Shown: positions 34,454-43,705 of the stretch, piece by piece
How positions within the stretch are numbered: position 1 is the stretch's first letter
Layout: every line of letters starts with the position of its first letter
Assembly: GCA_963806495.1 (NCBI GenBank)
Contig: CAWDYA010000006.1
Coordinates: 124,001-188,000 of the forward strand
Direction of reading: 5' to 3'
Length of the DNA stretch: 64,000 nucleotides
Source of the DNA: CAWDYA01 sp963806495
GTDB lineage: Bacteria; Acidobacteriota; Polarisedimenticolia; JACPZX01; DASXTC01
The notes under the pieces: model-generated
Databases searched by the model: none
What the model saw: only the letters and a program-made list of their open reading frames with translations
Told to the model about the DNA's origin: nothing
Translations under genes and position numbers: made by a program

Positions 34454-35333
34454 ATGGACCAGGACACCAGTGACAGAGACCTCCTCGAGAGGATCTCCCC
34501 GGGCGGCACGGCCGCATGGCAGGCTTTCCTCGAGGCGTCTTCGGCGACGCTTTTCCGGGTCGTGCGTCTTTTCGCCGACACCTACGACGACCGGATGGAT
34601 CTGTTCCTCTATATCTGCGACAAGCTCAGGGACAGGGACATGCGGCGGGTCCGCTCGTTCCGCTTCCGGCTCGAGGCTCCCTGCCGATTCTCCACCTGGT
34701 TGTCGGTCGTAGCGCGGAACCTCGCCGTGGATTACATGCGCGAGAAGAGAGGCCGGTTCCGCCCCTTCCGCGTGGTGGAGGAGATGGACAGCACCGACCG
34801 ACTCGTCTTCGAATACCACCTGCGTGACGGGCTTCCGCTCGCCGAGGTGAGGGAGCGCCTGCATCGACGGCATGGTGTTCCGATTGGCATGGACGAGCTT
34901 GCGGATCTCGCGGGGCGGGTTTCCGAGCGGCTGTCGGCCAACCAGCGATGGCGGCTTCTGGCACGGTTGATGGAGAAACGGGGGCCGCTGCCGGTGGAAT
35001 CCGGTTGCCGGGGCAGCTCTTCGCGGCGGAGCAACCGTCCCCTTGCGGGACCGGTGGGGCGATCCCGAGCGGCCCCTGCGCGACAGGGAGGCCGACGCCG
35101 CGCTGAGGTCGGCGGTGGAGACGATGCACCCACGCGAGCAACTCGTGCTCGCCCTGCGTTACCGGGACGGCCTGACGGTCCGGGAGTCGGCGCGAGTCCT
35201 CGGCATCTCCGCCGGTGAGGTCGACCGGCTGGCGCGCCGCGCCGTGGAGGGTCTGCGCCGGAGCCTCATCGGTTCGGGGTTCACGCAGCCTGACTTCGAG
35301 CCGTCGCGGCTCGCCGCGATGTGGCCGGGATGA
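34454..35333 (+). CDS. ECF-like sigma factor, reading frame broken by +1
   Basis: The ATG at 34454 opens a region-2 domain (LFRVVRLFADTYDDRMDLFLYI, RFSTWLSVVARNLAVDYMREKRGR) that stays in frame to about 34980. Region 4 is in the frame one base later (SAVETMHPREQLVLALRYRDGL, RESARVLGISAGEVDRLARRAVEGLRRSL) and ends at 35333. The change falls between about 34979 and 35043, a G-rich stretch. A two-step shift through the third frame also gives plausible sequence. If the break is an assembly indel the product is about 290 aa. Directly downstream are an anti-sigma factor and a CHAT-TPR protein, the usual trio. Confidence 0.75.
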
Positions 35334-35347
35334 GGAGAGCAGACACG

Positions 35348-35986
35348 ATGAAACCCACGGACCCCCGCCGCTCGCACCCCGACGACATTCTCACGGCCGC
35401 CTATCTGGACGGCACCCTCCCGCCTGAGGCGAAGGATCGTTTCGAGCTGCACCTGGCCGAATGTGGCGGGTGCCGCGCGGGCGTGTCGCTGCTCGCCGGC
35501 GCGGAAGCTGAAACCGCCATCGATGCCCCGCGGGAGATGCTCAATCGCGCGCTGGCGGGCGCCGCGGACGGAGCCGGACGGCGCACCTGGGCCCCGCGGG
35601 CGGCCGCCGTGGCAGCCGCGGCGATCCTCCTCGTGGCGGGAGGTCTGTGGGTGCGTTCCACCCTGGAGTCCCCGGCCGCGCGCGTCGAGCGCGGCGGGAC
35701 CAGTGCCATGGAGGCCCTGTCCCCTCTTCCCGGCGCCGTCGTCGAACCGTCCCGGATATCCTTTCTCTGGTCCGCCGTCGCCGGCGCCGACCGGTACATC
35801 GTCAGGATCGAGGACAGCGAGGGGCTCCCCGTGGCGGAGTTCACCTCCCGGCGAGCGGGAGAGCCGATTCCCTGGCCGGCGGCGACTCCCACGCCCGCCC
35901 CCGGAAGGTACCTCTGGTCGGTCCGCGCCCTGGCGCTCGATCGCGAGCTTGCCGGAACCCGCCCTGTTGCGTTCGAGGTCCGATGA
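35348..35986 (+). CDS. Anti-sigma factor with zinc-finger and single membrane helix
   Basis: A 212-aa protein. An N-terminal zf-HC2-like motif (LDGTLPPEAKDRFELHLAECGGCRAGV, with H-x3-C-x2-C) would bind the sigma factor. A helix AAAVAAAAILLVAGGLWV (about residues 88-106) crosses the membrane. A fibronectin-like outer domain follows (ISFLWSAVAGADRYIVRIEDSE, PGRYLWSVRALA). It sits 14 bp after the sigma gene and overlaps the CHAT gene (ATGA). Release of the sigma factor on an envelope signal is the family model. Confidence 0.85.
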   Translation: MKPTDPRRSHPDDILTAAYLDGTLPPEAKDRFELHLAECGGCRAGVSLLAGAEAETAIDAPREMLNRALAGAADGAGRRTWAPRAAAVAAAAILLVAGGLWVRSTLESPAARVERGGTSAMEALSPLPGAVVEPSRISFLWSAVAGADRYIVRIEDSEGLPVAEFTSRRAGEPIPWPAATPTPAPGRYLWSVRALALDRELAGTRPVAFEVR

Positions 35987-38900
35987 GACACCGCCGCCTC
36001 GCCACCTGTCTGTTCCTGGTTGCGGCGATCGCGCTGTCTCCGGGCAGGGTATCGCTCGCCGCCGGCCCCGAAACGGATCCCGCAGTCGACGCGCTGATCG
36101 CCCGCGCCCGGGCCTCCCGGGAGCGTGAAGACGGCAGCCGTGCCACAACGCTCGCCGCGGCCGACCGGGCGGTCACGTACGAGGCGGTCGATCGGTTGCT
36201 CAACGAGGGGGATGATTCCGATCTGCAGCTCGCAGCGTGGCTCGCTCGCGGATACGCCCGGGCCTTCAGCGACGACCACCTCGTCGTTCGGGCAGCCCGG
36301 TTCTCGGAATGGGACGGGGCGCAGCGGGAACGGCGCGCCCGTGCCATGGCTACCAAGGCGGCAGCCAGGCAGGCGCTCGCCGAGGGCCGGCTCGACGAGG
36401 CGGACGAAGCGTACGAACGACTCCTGGTCACCTTCCGTGAGCTGGGCGATCGACGAGAGGAAGCCCGCTCGCTGGCCGGTCTCGGCGCCATCGAGGCGAT
36501 GAAGGGGATGAGCCTGAAGGCTCTCCAACGGCTGGAGGACGCGCGCGTGGCCGCCGAGCAGGCCGGGGACAGGAACCTGCTCTGCGTTGTCGATCTCAAC
36601 CGTTCCTTCGCCCTCGACGATCTCGGCAGGCTGGATGATGCACTCGACGCACAGACGAGAGCGCTGGCGATCGCCCGCGAGACCCATGACACCGAGGCCG
36701 AGCCCCGCATCCTGATCAACCGCGCCTCGATCCTGCTGCGGCTCGGCCGGACCGCGGAGGCCCGCGCCGCCTACGTCGAGGTCGCCGCCAGCGGCGCACG
36801 ACAGAACGATGCCGAGGTGGAGACGAACGCCTGGTACAACCTCGGCGTCCTCGCACAACAGACAGAGGACATCGACGGTCAGCGCGAATCCTGGGAGAAG
36901 GCCCTGTCGATCGCCAGACGCGCGGGCTTGAAGCCCTCGGAGGCCGACGCGGAGCTGGCGCTGGGAGGGCTTGCGCGCCGGCAGGGACGCTGGCCTGAGT
37001 CGCGGCGTCGGCTGGACGCGGCCCGTGCGGCGCTTCAGGACAGCGACGACCCTCAGCGCCTGGCTAACCTGGACTACGACGAAGCGCTCTATCTGGCCGC
37101 ACGCGGTCGGTTTGCCGAGACGCTGCCGCTCCTCGACGCAGCCGAGCGCCGGTATGACGGACTGGATGCCGCCGGATATCTCGGTCCCTTCAGCGCGTCA
37201 CGTTCCGTCGCGCTTTACTACCTCGGGGACTATGAAGGCGCTGTGCGCTCGATGCGAAAGGCCATCGAGCTCGCCCGGCAGGGTGGCCAGCCAGGCGAGG
37301 AGGCGGAGCACCACGCCGGTCTGGGTTACCTGCTGATGACCCTAGGTGACTCCCTCGGCGGCATGGCGGAAATCGAGGAGGCGATCCGCCTGCATCGGTG
37401 GCTCGGAGACACGGCGAGTCTCGCGTACGACCTCGACGAGGTCGGTTTCGTGCGGTACGCGGCCGGAGATCTCGAGGGAGCCCGCGAGGCGCTCGAGGAA
37501 TCGCTCTCCCTGCTCGAGAACGACGGTGACGTCATCCGCCGTGCCGAGACACTCAAGGATCTCGGCCTCGTCGAGCTCGACTCGGCCCCGTCGCGCCGTC
37601 CGCGTGGACGAAGCCTGATCCGCGAGGCGCGCGACGCCTTCTCCGGCGTCGACGACGCGCTCGGCCTCCTTCACGCCAGCCTGATCGAGGCGCAAGCCGC
37701 GCTGGAGGACGGTGATGCCACGGTGGCCGACGCCGCGCTGGCCCGCGCGCTCGAGGCGGAGCGGCCGGCGGGCACCCGGGAGTACTCCTGGCTGCTTCGC
37801 TACCTGGAGGGGAGGCGCGCAGAGTTGTCGGGCGATCCGGCCGGCGCCGAGCGCGCCTACCGACAGTCGATCCGGGAAGTCGAGCGCCGCCGGGCGGGGA
37901 TGCACACGCCGACCTGGCGTGCCGCCGCCCTCGAGGACCGGATTGCTCCGTACCGGCAACTCACCGATCTGCTGCTCGCTCAGGGGCGGACCGATGCCGC
38001 ATGGCTTGCCGCCAGGGCCGGCAAAGCGAGGACGTTCATTGAAAACCTGCGCCCCCCGCGTCTGGACTCCGGCACCAACGAGATGGAGGCGGTGGCGGCA
38101 AGCAGCGAGGAGACCGGGCCGGCTGCTCCGAGGAGCTCGTCCTCCTGGACAGCCAGGAAGATGTCGACCGCCGCCATCAGGTCCCTGCTCCGCCCGCGCG
38201 AAGCGATGATCGATCTGTACACCGATGGCGGTCGCATCCGTGTGTTCATCCTCACCGATCGAGGGCTGCTGGCGCGCGATATCCCGCTGGATCACGACGC
38301 GGCCCGCCTCATCCGCTCGGCGGGATGGCCCGGACGTCCCGATCCGGCCGACGCGGAGGTGACGCACGCCTGGCGTGTCGCGGTGCGGCGTATCGGCGCC
38401 ATGGTGTTCGATCCGCTCGCGGCCGACCTGGCGGGAACCGGGTCGCTCCTGATCGTGCCCGGTGGGGCTCTCAACGGCATCCCGTTCGCCGCACTCGAAT
38501 CGGGCGGCGCCCCACTGATGGCCCGATACGAAATCACGACGTTGCCGGCCGCGGAGACGATCGTCTCACGGCTTCGGCGCGGCGCGGGCAGAGGCCTGCT
38601 CGCCCTCGGTGACCCGGGAGCCCCCGGCGACTCCCCACTTCCCGCCTCGGCCGGAGAGGTGCGTGCCGTCGCGTCGCTCAGTGACGGCGGCACATCGTTT
38701 CTGGGTGCCGCGGCCACGGAGGCCGCGTTCAGCAGTCGTGCCCCGCTCGCAGCCCGTATCCACCTGGCGGCCCATGGACACGTCGATCCCCTCTCTCCCT
38801 CCCGCTCCTACCTGGCCCTCGCCCCCGGCGACGGAGACGACGGACGGCTCGAAGCGGCCGAGATCGAGACGCTCCCGATCGAAGCGTCGGTCGTGGTGCT

Positions 38901-39252
38901 GAGCGGCTGTGCCACCGGTGTCGAGGGCGGTCTGGCCAGCCAGCGGGCGCCCGGCGACGAACGCGCGGGACTGCCGCGGGCGTTCCTGGCCGCGGGAGCC
39001 GGCACGGTGATCGCGAGTCTGTGGGAGGTCGACGACGACGCGGCGCGCATCCTTCTGCCGGACCTGTACAAGGGGCTCGCGGGACGCGGGGCCGCGGGCG
39101 CCCTGCTCGATCTGCAGCGTGCTGCCCGCTCGGGAAAGATCAGCGATGCCTCGGGGCGCGTGCTGGACCATCCCTATTACTGGGCCGGCCTGTCCGCCTT
39201 CGGAGCCGGTTTCACCGATCGCCCGCCAGCAACCGTCCCCGCGTCCCGGTAG
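35983..39252 (+). CDS. Secreted TPR-CHAT domain protein (caspase-like peptidase fold)
   Basis: A 1089-aa protein. A signal peptide (MRHRRLATCLFLVAAIAL to SLAAG) is followed by about 700 residues of TPR (ALAEGRLDEADEAYERLLVTFRE, NAWYNLGVLAQQ, RSVALYYLGDYEGAVRSMRKAI). The C-terminal CHAT domain has the catalytic pair His931 (HLAAHGHVD) and Cys976 (VVLSGCATGVEGG), plus LLIVPGGALNGIPFAAL and HPYYWAGLSAFGAG. The dyad is intact, so proteolysis is possible. It is translationally coupled to the anti-sigma gene; sensing or effector function for the sigma pathway is inferred. Confidence 0.88.
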   Translation: MRHRRLATCLFLVAAIALSPGRVSLAAGPETDPAVDALIARARASREREDGSRATTLAAADRAVTYEAVDRLLNEGDDSDLQLAAWLARGYARAFSDDHLVVRAARFSEWDGAQRERRARAMATKAAARQALAEGRLDEADEAYERLLVTFRELGDRREEARSLAGLGAIEAMKGMSLKALQRLEDARVAAEQAGDRNLLCVVDLNRSFALDDLGRLDDALDAQTRALAIARETHDTEAEPRILINRASILLRLGRTAEARAAYVEVAASGARQNDAEVETNAWYNLGVLAQQTEDIDGQRESWEKALSIARRAGLKPSEADAELALGGLARRQGRWPESRRRLDAARAALQDSDDPQRLANLDYDEALYLAARGRFAETLPLLDAAERRYDGLDAAGYLGPFSASRSVALYYLGDYEGAVRSMRKAIELARQGGQPGEEAEHHAGLGYLLMTLGDSLGGMAEIEEAIRLHRWLGDTASLAYDLDEVGFVRYAAGDLEGAREALEESLSLLENDGDVIRRAETLKDLGLVELDSAPSRRPRGRSLIREARDAFSGVDDALGLLHASLIEAQAALEDGDATVADAALARALEAERPAGTREYSWLLRYLEGRRAELSGDPAGAERAYRQSIREVERRRAGMHTPTWRAAALEDRIAPYRQLTDLLLAQGRTDAAWLAARAGKARTFIENLRPPRLDSGTNEMEAVAASSEETGPAAPRSSSSWTARKMSTAAIRSLLRPREAMIDLYTDGGRIRVFILTDRGLLARDIPLDHDAARLIRSAGWPGRPDPADAEVTHAWRVAVRRIGAMVFDPLAADLAGTGSLLIVPGGALNGIPFAALESGGAPLMARYEITTLPAAETIVSRLRRGAGRGLLALGDPGAPGDSPLPASAGEVRAVASLSDGGTSFLGAAATEAAFSSRAPLAARIHLAAHGHVDPLSPSRSYLALAPGDGDDGRLEAAEIETLPIEASVVVLSGCATGVEGGLASQRAPGDERAGLPRAFLAAGAGTVIASLWEVDDDAARILLPDLYKGLAGRGAAGALLDLQRAARSGKISDASGRVLDHPYYWAGLSAFGAGFTDRPPATVPASR

Positions 39253-40257
39253 CGCTGAAGCGCCATCAGCGCTCGCATCGTGAGGAAGCTCGAGGCCAGC
39301 CGGGGCGGTCTTGCGTCTGGGATGACCCAGCAGCCGTCCCCGGCCTGTCTGCGAAGCAGAATTCCCACGGCCCGATCGCGCAGCGCGCTGCCCGTGTCAC
39401 CGAGCAAGTCCAGGACGTGGGAACCGGCCAGGTTGGCCCACTCCACGATGTCACTCCCACCGGCTCTCGCGGGGTCGGCATGCGCATCGGCCCAGTCCGA
39501 GAACACTGCGCGGATCGGCGAGGGATCGATCGGAGTGATTCCATCGGCGAGGAGCATGCCGAGATGCCAGGCTTCGTAGAACGCGTCCGTGCCCGCCGGA
39601 TCTGTCTTCGCCCGGATGACGAACTCCCGCTGGATTCTCGCGAGGACCCGGTCCGGCCCGGCCGTCTTCTGACCGGTCGAGAGGACAAGACGCAGGCACC
39701 ATGACTCGTCGGCCGCCACCCGGAAAGCCTCCGACTCGTCGTACCACCCCTCGGGCAGCCACCGAATCCCCCGCGATCGCCGCCTCGGCCTCCCGGGCCA
39801 TCGACCCGTCTCCGAGCAGCCAGCCGACCGTGCAGAAAGTGTCGAGCGCCACCCCGCCGGGACGTGAGCCGGCCAGCGTGTTCGTGAACCCCGCACCGCG
39901 CCACGAGGCTGCGGCCGAGCGCAGGCCAGCCTCGGCCCGGACAGCGATGGCGTCGAGCGCAGCAGGCAATCCACCGCCGCGGTGCAACAGCGCCAGGATT
40001 ACCTGAGCATCCACCAGGCGGTAGGTGAGCCCCGAGGCTGTTCCGGCGCCCGGCAGCCGCTCCTCCGGGTAGACGTAGGCCAGATACGGATCGTGAAACG
40101 CAGGGTCCTCCTTTCCCAGGGCGGCCAGGCACGCCGCGCCCCGGTCGAACGCTCCCGCCACCGCGACCTGCGACACCCCCCCATCCCCGGCCCGGGCCCG
40201 GGCCGGCGCGGCCAGGAGACAGAGACACAGCAGTGCGTGGATTGGATTCCGGCTCAT
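39177..40257 (-). CDS. Secreted alpha/alpha-toroid-like protein (terpene-cyclase/prenyltransferase-like repeats), frame broken
   Basis: The N-terminal part from ATG 40257 has a signal peptide (MSRNPIHALLCLCLLAAPARA) and helical repeats. The frame changes by +1 at a C5 run (39768-39772). The second half continues WLPEGWYDESEAFRVAADESW to LLRRQAGDGCWVIPDARPP and SSFLTMRALMALQRY. The QAGDGCW-type motif and helical layout resemble alpha/alpha toroids (squalene-hopene cyclase-like fold), but no DxDD acid is seen, so a cyclase activity is not claimed. The last 76 bases overlap the end of the CHAT gene. Without the indel the product is about 360 aa. Confidence 0.55.
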
Positions 40258-40362
40258 GACTCACATGAACGGACAAGAACGGGAAATTCGCCCATGGAAG
40301 ACAATTCCCATAGACTCCGGGAGGAGGACGAAGCGTATCCACTCCCCCACAGGAGGTCATCC

Positions 40363-40866
40363 ATGGTCGAGGAACGCGACGGTTGGTTGGTCGTCAATAT
40401 CGCCGACGCCCGCTGGGTGTCCCACCCGGCATTCGGCAGGCGCTGCATCCTGGAAGGCAAGGAACGGTTTCCCCAGACCGGGATCAACATCTCCGTGCTG
40501 GAGCCGGGCAAGCCGAACTGCCGGTACCACCGGGAGGAGGCCCAGGAGGATTTCCTGGTACTGTCGGGCGAATGCCTGCTCATCGTCAACGGCGAGGAGC
40601 GCCGCCTGAAGGCATGGGACTTCGTGCACTGCCCTGCCGGCGTGAGCCATGTCTTCGTCGGTGCAGGTGACGGGCCCTGCGCGATCCTGATGATCGGGCA
40701 TCGTCCGGGCGAGCCGTCGCTGTACTACCCCGAGAGCGAGGCGGCACGCCGTCACGGCGCCGAGGCTCCCGAGCCGACCGCCGACCCGCGGGTCGCCTAT
40801 CGTGATCAGCCACGCTGGGCCGACGGTGAGCGCCCCCCGTGGCCCCTGCGGCCCGCCGGGCGCTGA
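40363..40866 (+). CDS. Cupin-domain protein
   Basis: A 167-aa single-cupin protein. The start ATG 40363 has AGGAGG at 40351-40356. Cupin motif 1 is NCRYHREEAQEDFLVLSGEC and motif 2 is HCPAGVSHVFVGAGDGPCAIL, with the metal-type His/Glu positions (H-E-E and a later H). It may bind a metal and a sugar or small acid; no substrate can be read. A ~30-residue Pro/Arg-rich tail follows. It ends convergent to osmC. Confidence 0.85.
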   Translation: MVEERDGWLVVNIADARWVSHPAFGRRCILEGKERFPQTGINISVLEPGKPNCRYHREEAQEDFLVLSGECLLIVNGEERRLKAWDFVHCPAGVSHVFVGAGDGPCAILMIGHRPGEPSLYYPESEAARRHGAEAPEPTADPRVAYRDQPRWADGERPPWPLRPAGR

Positions 40867-40887
40867 GGGGACGGGCCGGAAAGGGTG

Positions 40888-40917
40888 AACCCCGGGCATC
40901 GTCGGACGCCCGGGGTT
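40888..40917. terminator. Bidirectional terminator-like hairpin between cupin and osmC
   Basis: Perfect 10-bp arms, AACCCCGGGC (40888-40897) and GCCCGGGGTT (40908-40917), with a 10-nt loop, lie between two convergent stop codons. The T-tract is short on both strands, so it is a weak intrinsic terminator. Confidence 0.6.
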
Positions 40918-40941
40918 CGGTTTCCAGCCTTCTCAGCACGG

Positions 40942-41523
40942 TCACTTCGTGGCGGCGCTCACCATCCGCTTCACGTTGACCGGCACCGGGCGGCAGACGG
41001 TCTGGCAGGTCGGGGAGTGATCCCGGACGAACGCCAGCAGCCTGTCGAGCTCCTCGTCGGAGCAGTCGGCCTTGATGTCCATGTCCATGTCGATCGACTC
41101 GTAGCCGGCCGAGACCGAGTCATCGAGCGCGAGCAGACCCTGCAGGTCGATGTTCCCCTTCATCCGGGTCGAGATCGACTCGACCTTGATGCCCCGCGCC
41201 GCGGCGTGCAGAACGAATGTCGTCGTCACGCAGCCCGCCAGCGCGTGCAGCAGGAACTCGACCGGATTGGCCCCTTCGTTGTTGCCGAGCAGCACGGGAG
41301 GCTCGCCGTTTGTGAAGACGAACGGCTCGCTGCGCGAATCATCCTCGCGGCCGGCCCCGTAGAACCCCCGGATCGTCGACCGGTTGGCGCCGCCGTCGAT
41401 CCACTCGTTGCTGTTGCGGAATTCGAACCGCGCCAGCGTGGGCTGCGCCTTGATCGCCTCGATCGTCTCGTACATCTTCGTGGTGTCGAGCCCGTTGACC
41501 ACCTTCCCCGTTGCGTTCTTCAT
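40942..41523 (-). CDS. OsmC/Ohr-family protein
   Basis: A 193-aa protein. ATG 41523 is preceded by GGAGAGGGAG. The family core is visible with the catalytic Cys98 (HALAGCVTTTFV) and a distal Cys pair (SPTCQTVC, C173 and C177). OsmC/Ohr proteins reduce organic hydroperoxides with thiol cofactors; the C98/C173-177 arrangement fits, although the OsmC and YhfA subgroups cannot be separated by eye. It has a well-formed sigma-54 promoter and three enhancer-like palindromes upstream, and the adjacent gene is a sigma-54 activator. Confidence 0.88.
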   Translation of the reverse strand: MKNATGKVVNGLDTTKMYETIEAIKAQPTLARFEFRNSNEWIDGGANRSTIRGFYGAGREDDSRSEPFVFTNGEPPVLLGNNEGANPVEFLLHALAGCVTTTFVLHAAARGIKVESISTRMKGNIDLQGLLALDDSVSAGYESIDMDMDIKADCSDEELDRLLAFVRDHSPTCQTVCRPVPVNVKRMVSAATK

Positions 41524-41581
41524 CTCCCTCTCCTTGCGTGATGTCCGACCCGCCCCATGCGTGCCGGCAACGGGGAGTAAG

Positions 41582-41596
41582 GCACGACGCGTGCCA
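41582..41596 (-). promoter_or_regulatory. Sigma-54 (-24/-12) promoter of osmC
   Basis: On the minus strand TGGCACGCGTCGTGC (41596-41582) matches TGGCACG-N4-TTGC, with GG and GC exactly 10 nt apart as sigma-54 requires. The start point would be near 41570, about 47 nt before the start codon at 41523. Confidence 0.75.
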
Positions 41597-41664
41597 GACC
41601 ATGGAAGGGAGAGCAACCGGCTTATTTTGAACTATTTCCGACGATATCACCATGCGGTCGCGGC

Positions 41665-41731
41665 TCACGGGATCTCGTGGGTCACGAAATCCCGTGACCT
41701 ACGGATACGCAGGAGTCACGATTTCCCGTGA
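41665..41731. promoter_or_regulatory. Three TCACG-N6-CGTGA enhancer-like sites
   Basis: Site 1 TCACGGGATCTCGTGG (41665-41680, last base off), site 2 TCACGAAATCCCGTGA (41682-41697) and site 3 TCACGATTTCCCGTGA (41716-41731) share a TCACG-N6-CGTGA palindrome. Their starts are 17 and 34 bp apart. They lie roughly 95-160 bp upstream of the osmC start point, the normal place for sigma-54 activator sites. Site 3 overlaps the stop of the activator gene. Confidence 0.75.
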
Positions 41732-43674
41732 TCCGGCCGGCGCTTGATGCCGAGAGCCTTCATCCGTGAGGCGAGCGTGTTGGGGTTCACGCCAAGGCGC
41801 TCGGCCGCGCCCCCGCTCCCGGAGATCTTCCAGGCGGCTTCCTCGAGGGCGCGTCTGAGGTTCCGCCGCTCGAGGTCCTTCAATTCGTCGGCGGTGATCA
41901 CACGGCCGGCGTCGGAGAATACCTCACGGTGGCCGGCGCTCGCGTCGACCCGTGCGCCGTCTGGCACTCCACTCGGGAGCGCACGCTCGAGATTGAGGGT
42001 ACGACCGTCCAACGACGTGATGAGCGCCCGCTCGATGACGTTCTGCAGCTCGCGGACGTTGCCGGGCCACGGATACTCGCGCAGGCGTGCGAGACAATCA
42101 CGGGTCAGCTCGGGCACCGGCCCGCCGCGCTGCCGGGCGAACTTCCGCGCGAACGCTTCGGCCAGAAGCCCCACGTCCTCGCGGCGCTCACGCAGGGGCG
42201 GCACCCGCAGCGGGAAGACATTCAGGCGGTACAGCAGGTCCTCACGAAAAAGGCCGTCGCGGGTCATCTGCTCGAGGTCGCGGTTGGTGGCCGCAATCAC
42301 CCTCACGTCCACCTTGACCGCGCGCGTTCCACCCACGGGCTCGAACTCGCCCTCCTGGAGGACCCGCAGCAGCTTCGCCTGCAGATCGAGGGGCATCTCG
42401 CCGACCTCGTCGAGGAAAATGGTGCCGCCATCCGCCAGTCTGAACCGGCCCTCCCGCCGCTGCGTGGCTCCCGTGAAGGCTCCCTTCTCGTGACCGAAGA
42501 ACTCGCTTTCCTGGAGCTGCGCCGCGATGGCCGCGCAGTTCACGGCAACGAGCGGCCGATCGGCACGGGCACTGCGCCGGTGGATGGCCCGTGCGATCAG
42601 CTCCTTGCCCGTGCCGGTCTCCCCGGTGATGAGAACCGTCGTGTCGGCGCCGGCCACCCGATCGACGTCCTCCAGCAGGCGAAGCAAGGGCCGGCTGCGC
42701 CCCACGATGTCATCGAAGCCGTGCAGCGCGTCGATTTCCTCCCGCAGGTAGCTCGTCTCGCTCATCAGGCTGCGGATTCGACGCTCCGACTCGAGCCGCT
42801 CGTTGATATTGCGCAGGATCAGCGTGTAATGCGTGCGGCTGCCGAGTTCGTAGCGTGACAGGGTGGCCTCGGCTGGAAAGGGACGACCTTCACGCGTCGT
42901 GCCCTCGATGCCGTCCGGAATCCAGATCGACTGCCGCCCCTCGGGCCAGCGCTCCAGATCCTCGGCGAGGCAGGCGAGCTTCCCACGGGACTCCAGGGTG
43001 ACGAAGTCGTCGAATGACGCGCCGCGCACCTCGTCGGCGGCACAGCCAAAGACGCGCTCTGCGGCGCCGTTCATGTTCCTCACCAGGAATTCCCCGTCCA
43101 GCTCGACGATCGCGTCCATGGCGCTCTCGATGAGCCGGGACAGCTTTCGCTCCCGCTCCTTCAGGTCCCGCTCCCGCCGCAGGCGCCTCAGCTCAGCCGC
43201 GGCACGGCCGGCGAAGATGTTGAAGATCGCGGTGACCTCGGGATCCTCGGGCAGCGGCTCATCGTGCAGCACCCCGAGATGTCCGAGAAGCTCCGAGTCG
43301 GTGTCGAGCAGCGGAACGCCGAGATAGCTCACCGCTCCGAGGGGCTTGAGATCCGGGTCCCCCTCGTACAACTCGAGGACCCGGTCGGGCAGATGCACGA
43401 GCCGTCGCTCGCGCACCACGGTCTCGCAGGGGGTGCCGGTGATGTCGTACTCGTAATCGCCGAAGAATCTGTCGCCGACCCAGAACGACAGGGCCCGAAG
43501 ACGCTCCTGACGCGGCAGCCACTCCGTGACCCAGACGCACTTGGTCCCGATGGCGCGGGCCAGATGTCTTACCAGCTCGTCGAAGAACGCCTCGCCGGTG
43601 GCAACGGCGGTTCCCTCGACGATCTCGCGCAGCCGCTCCTGACTCGATGCCGCATGTCGATCGCCACCAACCAT
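41716..43674 (-). CDS. Sigma-54-dependent transcriptional activator (GAF-PAS-AAA+-HTH)
   Basis: A 652-aa enhancer-binding protein. Residues about 15-160 are GAF-like and 175-290 PAS-like (RLIESAMDAIVELDGEF). The AAA+ region has Walker A GETGTGKE (351-358), the sigma-54 contact loop GAFTGA (398-403), Walker B IFLDEVGEM and an arginine finger region. The C-terminal Fis-type HTH (AAERLGVNPNTLASRMKALGIKR) binds DNA. No receiver domain is present, so the signal is probably a ligand or redox state. It sits directly upstream of osmC, whose promoter carries matching palindromes. Confidence 0.9.
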   Translation of the reverse strand: MVGGDRHAASSQERLREIVEGTAVATGEAFFDELVRHLARAIGTKCVWVTEWLPRQERLRALSFWVGDRFFGDYEYDITGTPCETVVRERRLVHLPDRVLELYEGDPDLKPLGAVSYLGVPLLDTDSELLGHLGVLHDEPLPEDPEVTAIFNIFAGRAAAELRRLRRERDLKERERKLSRLIESAMDAIVELDGEFLVRNMNGAAERVFGCAADEVRGASFDDFVTLESRGKLACLAEDLERWPEGRQSIWIPDGIEGTTREGRPFPAEATLSRYELGSRTHYTLILRNINERLESERRIRSLMSETSYLREEIDALHGFDDIVGRSRPLLRLLEDVDRVAGADTTVLITGETGTGKELIARAIHRRSARADRPLVAVNCAAIAAQLQESEFFGHEKGAFTGATQRREGRFRLADGGTIFLDEVGEMPLDLQAKLLRVLQEGEFEPVGGTRAVKVDVRVIAATNRDLEQMTRDGLFREDLLYRLNVFPLRVPPLRERREDVGLLAEAFARKFARQRGGPVPELTRDCLARLREYPWPGNVRELQNVIERALITSLDGRTLNLERALPSGVPDGARVDASAGHREVFSDAGRVITADELKDLERRNLRRALEEAAWKISGSGGAAERLGVNPNTLASRMKALGIKRRPDHGKS

Positions 43675-43705
43675 GCGGCAACTCTAACGGCACGGGACGA
43701 GCCGG

